From the NCBI GenBank assembly GCA_031268685.1, contig JAIRWW010000034.1, positions 1 to 5,996 of the forward strand: a stretch of 5,996 nucleotides of DNA, read 5' to 3'. Under the pieces are notes generated by a model. The model did not search any database. It saw only the letters and a program-made list of their open reading frames with translations, and was not told where the DNA came from. Numbering within the stretch: the stretch's first letter is position 1; each line of letters begins with the position of its first letter. The stretch comes from Azoarcus sp. (GTDB lineage Bacteria; Pseudomonadota; Gammaproteobacteria; Burkholderiales; Rhodocyclaceae). Below, in pieces: positions 5,427 through 5,996 of the stretch. The translations under genes were made by a program, and so were the position numbers.

Positions 5427-5996
5427 TCAGTTGCGGGCGGGCCAGTGCGATTGCACGGCGAGCAGCAATTCGGTGAATACCTTGGGCGTGCCGGCGACGA
5501 TATTTCCGCTATTGAGAAAATCGCTTTCGCCGTCGAAGCTGGCAACGAAACCGCCGGCTTCCTGAATAAGCAGAACGCCTGCGGCCATGTCCCAGGGCGC
5601 AAGACCGATTTCCCACAGACCATCGAGGCGTCCGCTGGCCACATAAGCGAGATCGAGCGCTGCCGCGCCCTGACGCCGCAGCCCGGCACTTTTCCGCGTC
5701 AATTCGAGGAACATGGCGAGGTAGGCATCAATATTGTCGAGCTTACGAAAGGAAAAATCGGTGCCAAGCAGCGCGTCGGCCAGGCGTTGGCGGCGTGATA
5801 CCCGGATGCGGCGGTCATTCATATATGCGCCGCGTCCGCGCGAGGCGGTAAACAGCTCATTGGCGACCGGATCGAAAATCACCGCATGTTCGGGCGCGCC
5901 CTTGCGGGTGAGCGCAATGGATACCGCGTATTGCGGAAAGCCGTGTATGAAATTGTTTGTGCCGTCGAGCGGGTCGATGACCCAGACGAATTCGCT
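5427..5996 (-). CDS. suhB: inositol-1-monophosphatase, SuhB-like, C-terminal 189 residues (runs off right edge)
   Basis: This is a Mg-dependent phosphatase of the IMPase family, hydrolysing inositol monophosphate and related sugar phosphates. In E. coli SuhB also associates with rRNA transcription antitermination complexes. The fragment opens with motif [18 protein letters not shown] (metal-binding Asp8 and Asp11 of the fragment), and has motif [16 protein letters not shown] (Trp135, Asp136). The D-to-D spacing of 128 residues fits the family. [14 protein letters not shown] and [23 protein letters not shown] are also typical. By alignment to E. coli SuhB (about 267 residues), some 75 N-terminal residues, including the conserved metal-binding Glu, lie outside the window. 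The C-terminus is normal. The sequence style is betaproteobacterial. The gene symbol is by family; paralogues exist. Confidence 0.93.
   Translation of the reverse strand, partial: SEFVWVIDPLDGTNNFIHGFPQYAVSIALTRKGAPEHAVIFDPVANELFTASRGRGAYMNDRRIRVSRRQRLADALLGTDFSFRKLDNIDAYLAMFLELTRKSAGLRRQGAAALDLAYVASGRLDGLWEIGLAPWDMAAGVLLIQEAGGFVASFDGESDFLNSGNIVAGTPKVFTELLLAVQSHWPARN

Noticed and set aside
4600..5565. Plus-strand open frame of 321 codons
   Set aside because: It is antisense to the HDOD gene and to the end of the suhB-like gene, both well supported; its product is unrecognisable.

Overview
The window is a GC-rich stretch of bacterial chromosome carrying five protein-coding genes, two of them cut by the window edges. 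The inositol-monophosphatase (SuhB) and Apt sequences and the HDOD protein look proteobacterial, most likely Betaproteobacteria. This comes from recognising protein families by eye, not from a database search. I see no tRNA, rRNA, CRISPR array, insertion sequence or phage gene.

Left part (1-2262, minus strand): one uninterrupted frame of 754 codons that runs off the left edge. It is the N-terminal part of a very large DUF4011-type helicase protein. In order it has a beta-rich N-terminal region, a transglutaminase-like domain whose expected Cys and His are replaced by Ser and Arg, a low-complexity linker, and a DUF4011 domain. The sequence stops just before the expected SF1 helicase motor. Relatives with a C-terminal Vsr/DUF3320-type nuclease occur in anti-phage defence (the hhe, DUF4011-helicase-Vsr type). 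The neighbours here are housekeeping genes, so a defence role is only a possibility. The gene holds several inverted repeats, including an inverted pair of a REP-like element in the linker.

Centre (2263-4388, plus strand): a short divergent intergenic region, then apt (adenine salvage). After a 113-base gap comes a secreted two-domain cell-wall enzyme. Its VanX/DdpX D-Ala-D-Ala dipeptidase domain has every catalytic residue at VanX spacing, and it is fused to a YkuD-type L,D-transpeptidase domain with an intact Cys.

Right part (4369-5996, minus strand): an HDOD signalling protein that overlaps the dipeptidase gene tail-to-tail by 20 bases, preceded by the C-terminal 189 residues of a SuhB-like inositol monophosphatase.

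The genes do not form an obvious single pathway. The most distinctive items are the dipeptidase-transpeptidase fusion, the helicase protein with a degenerate transglutaminase-like site, and palindromic elements lying in interdomain linkers.
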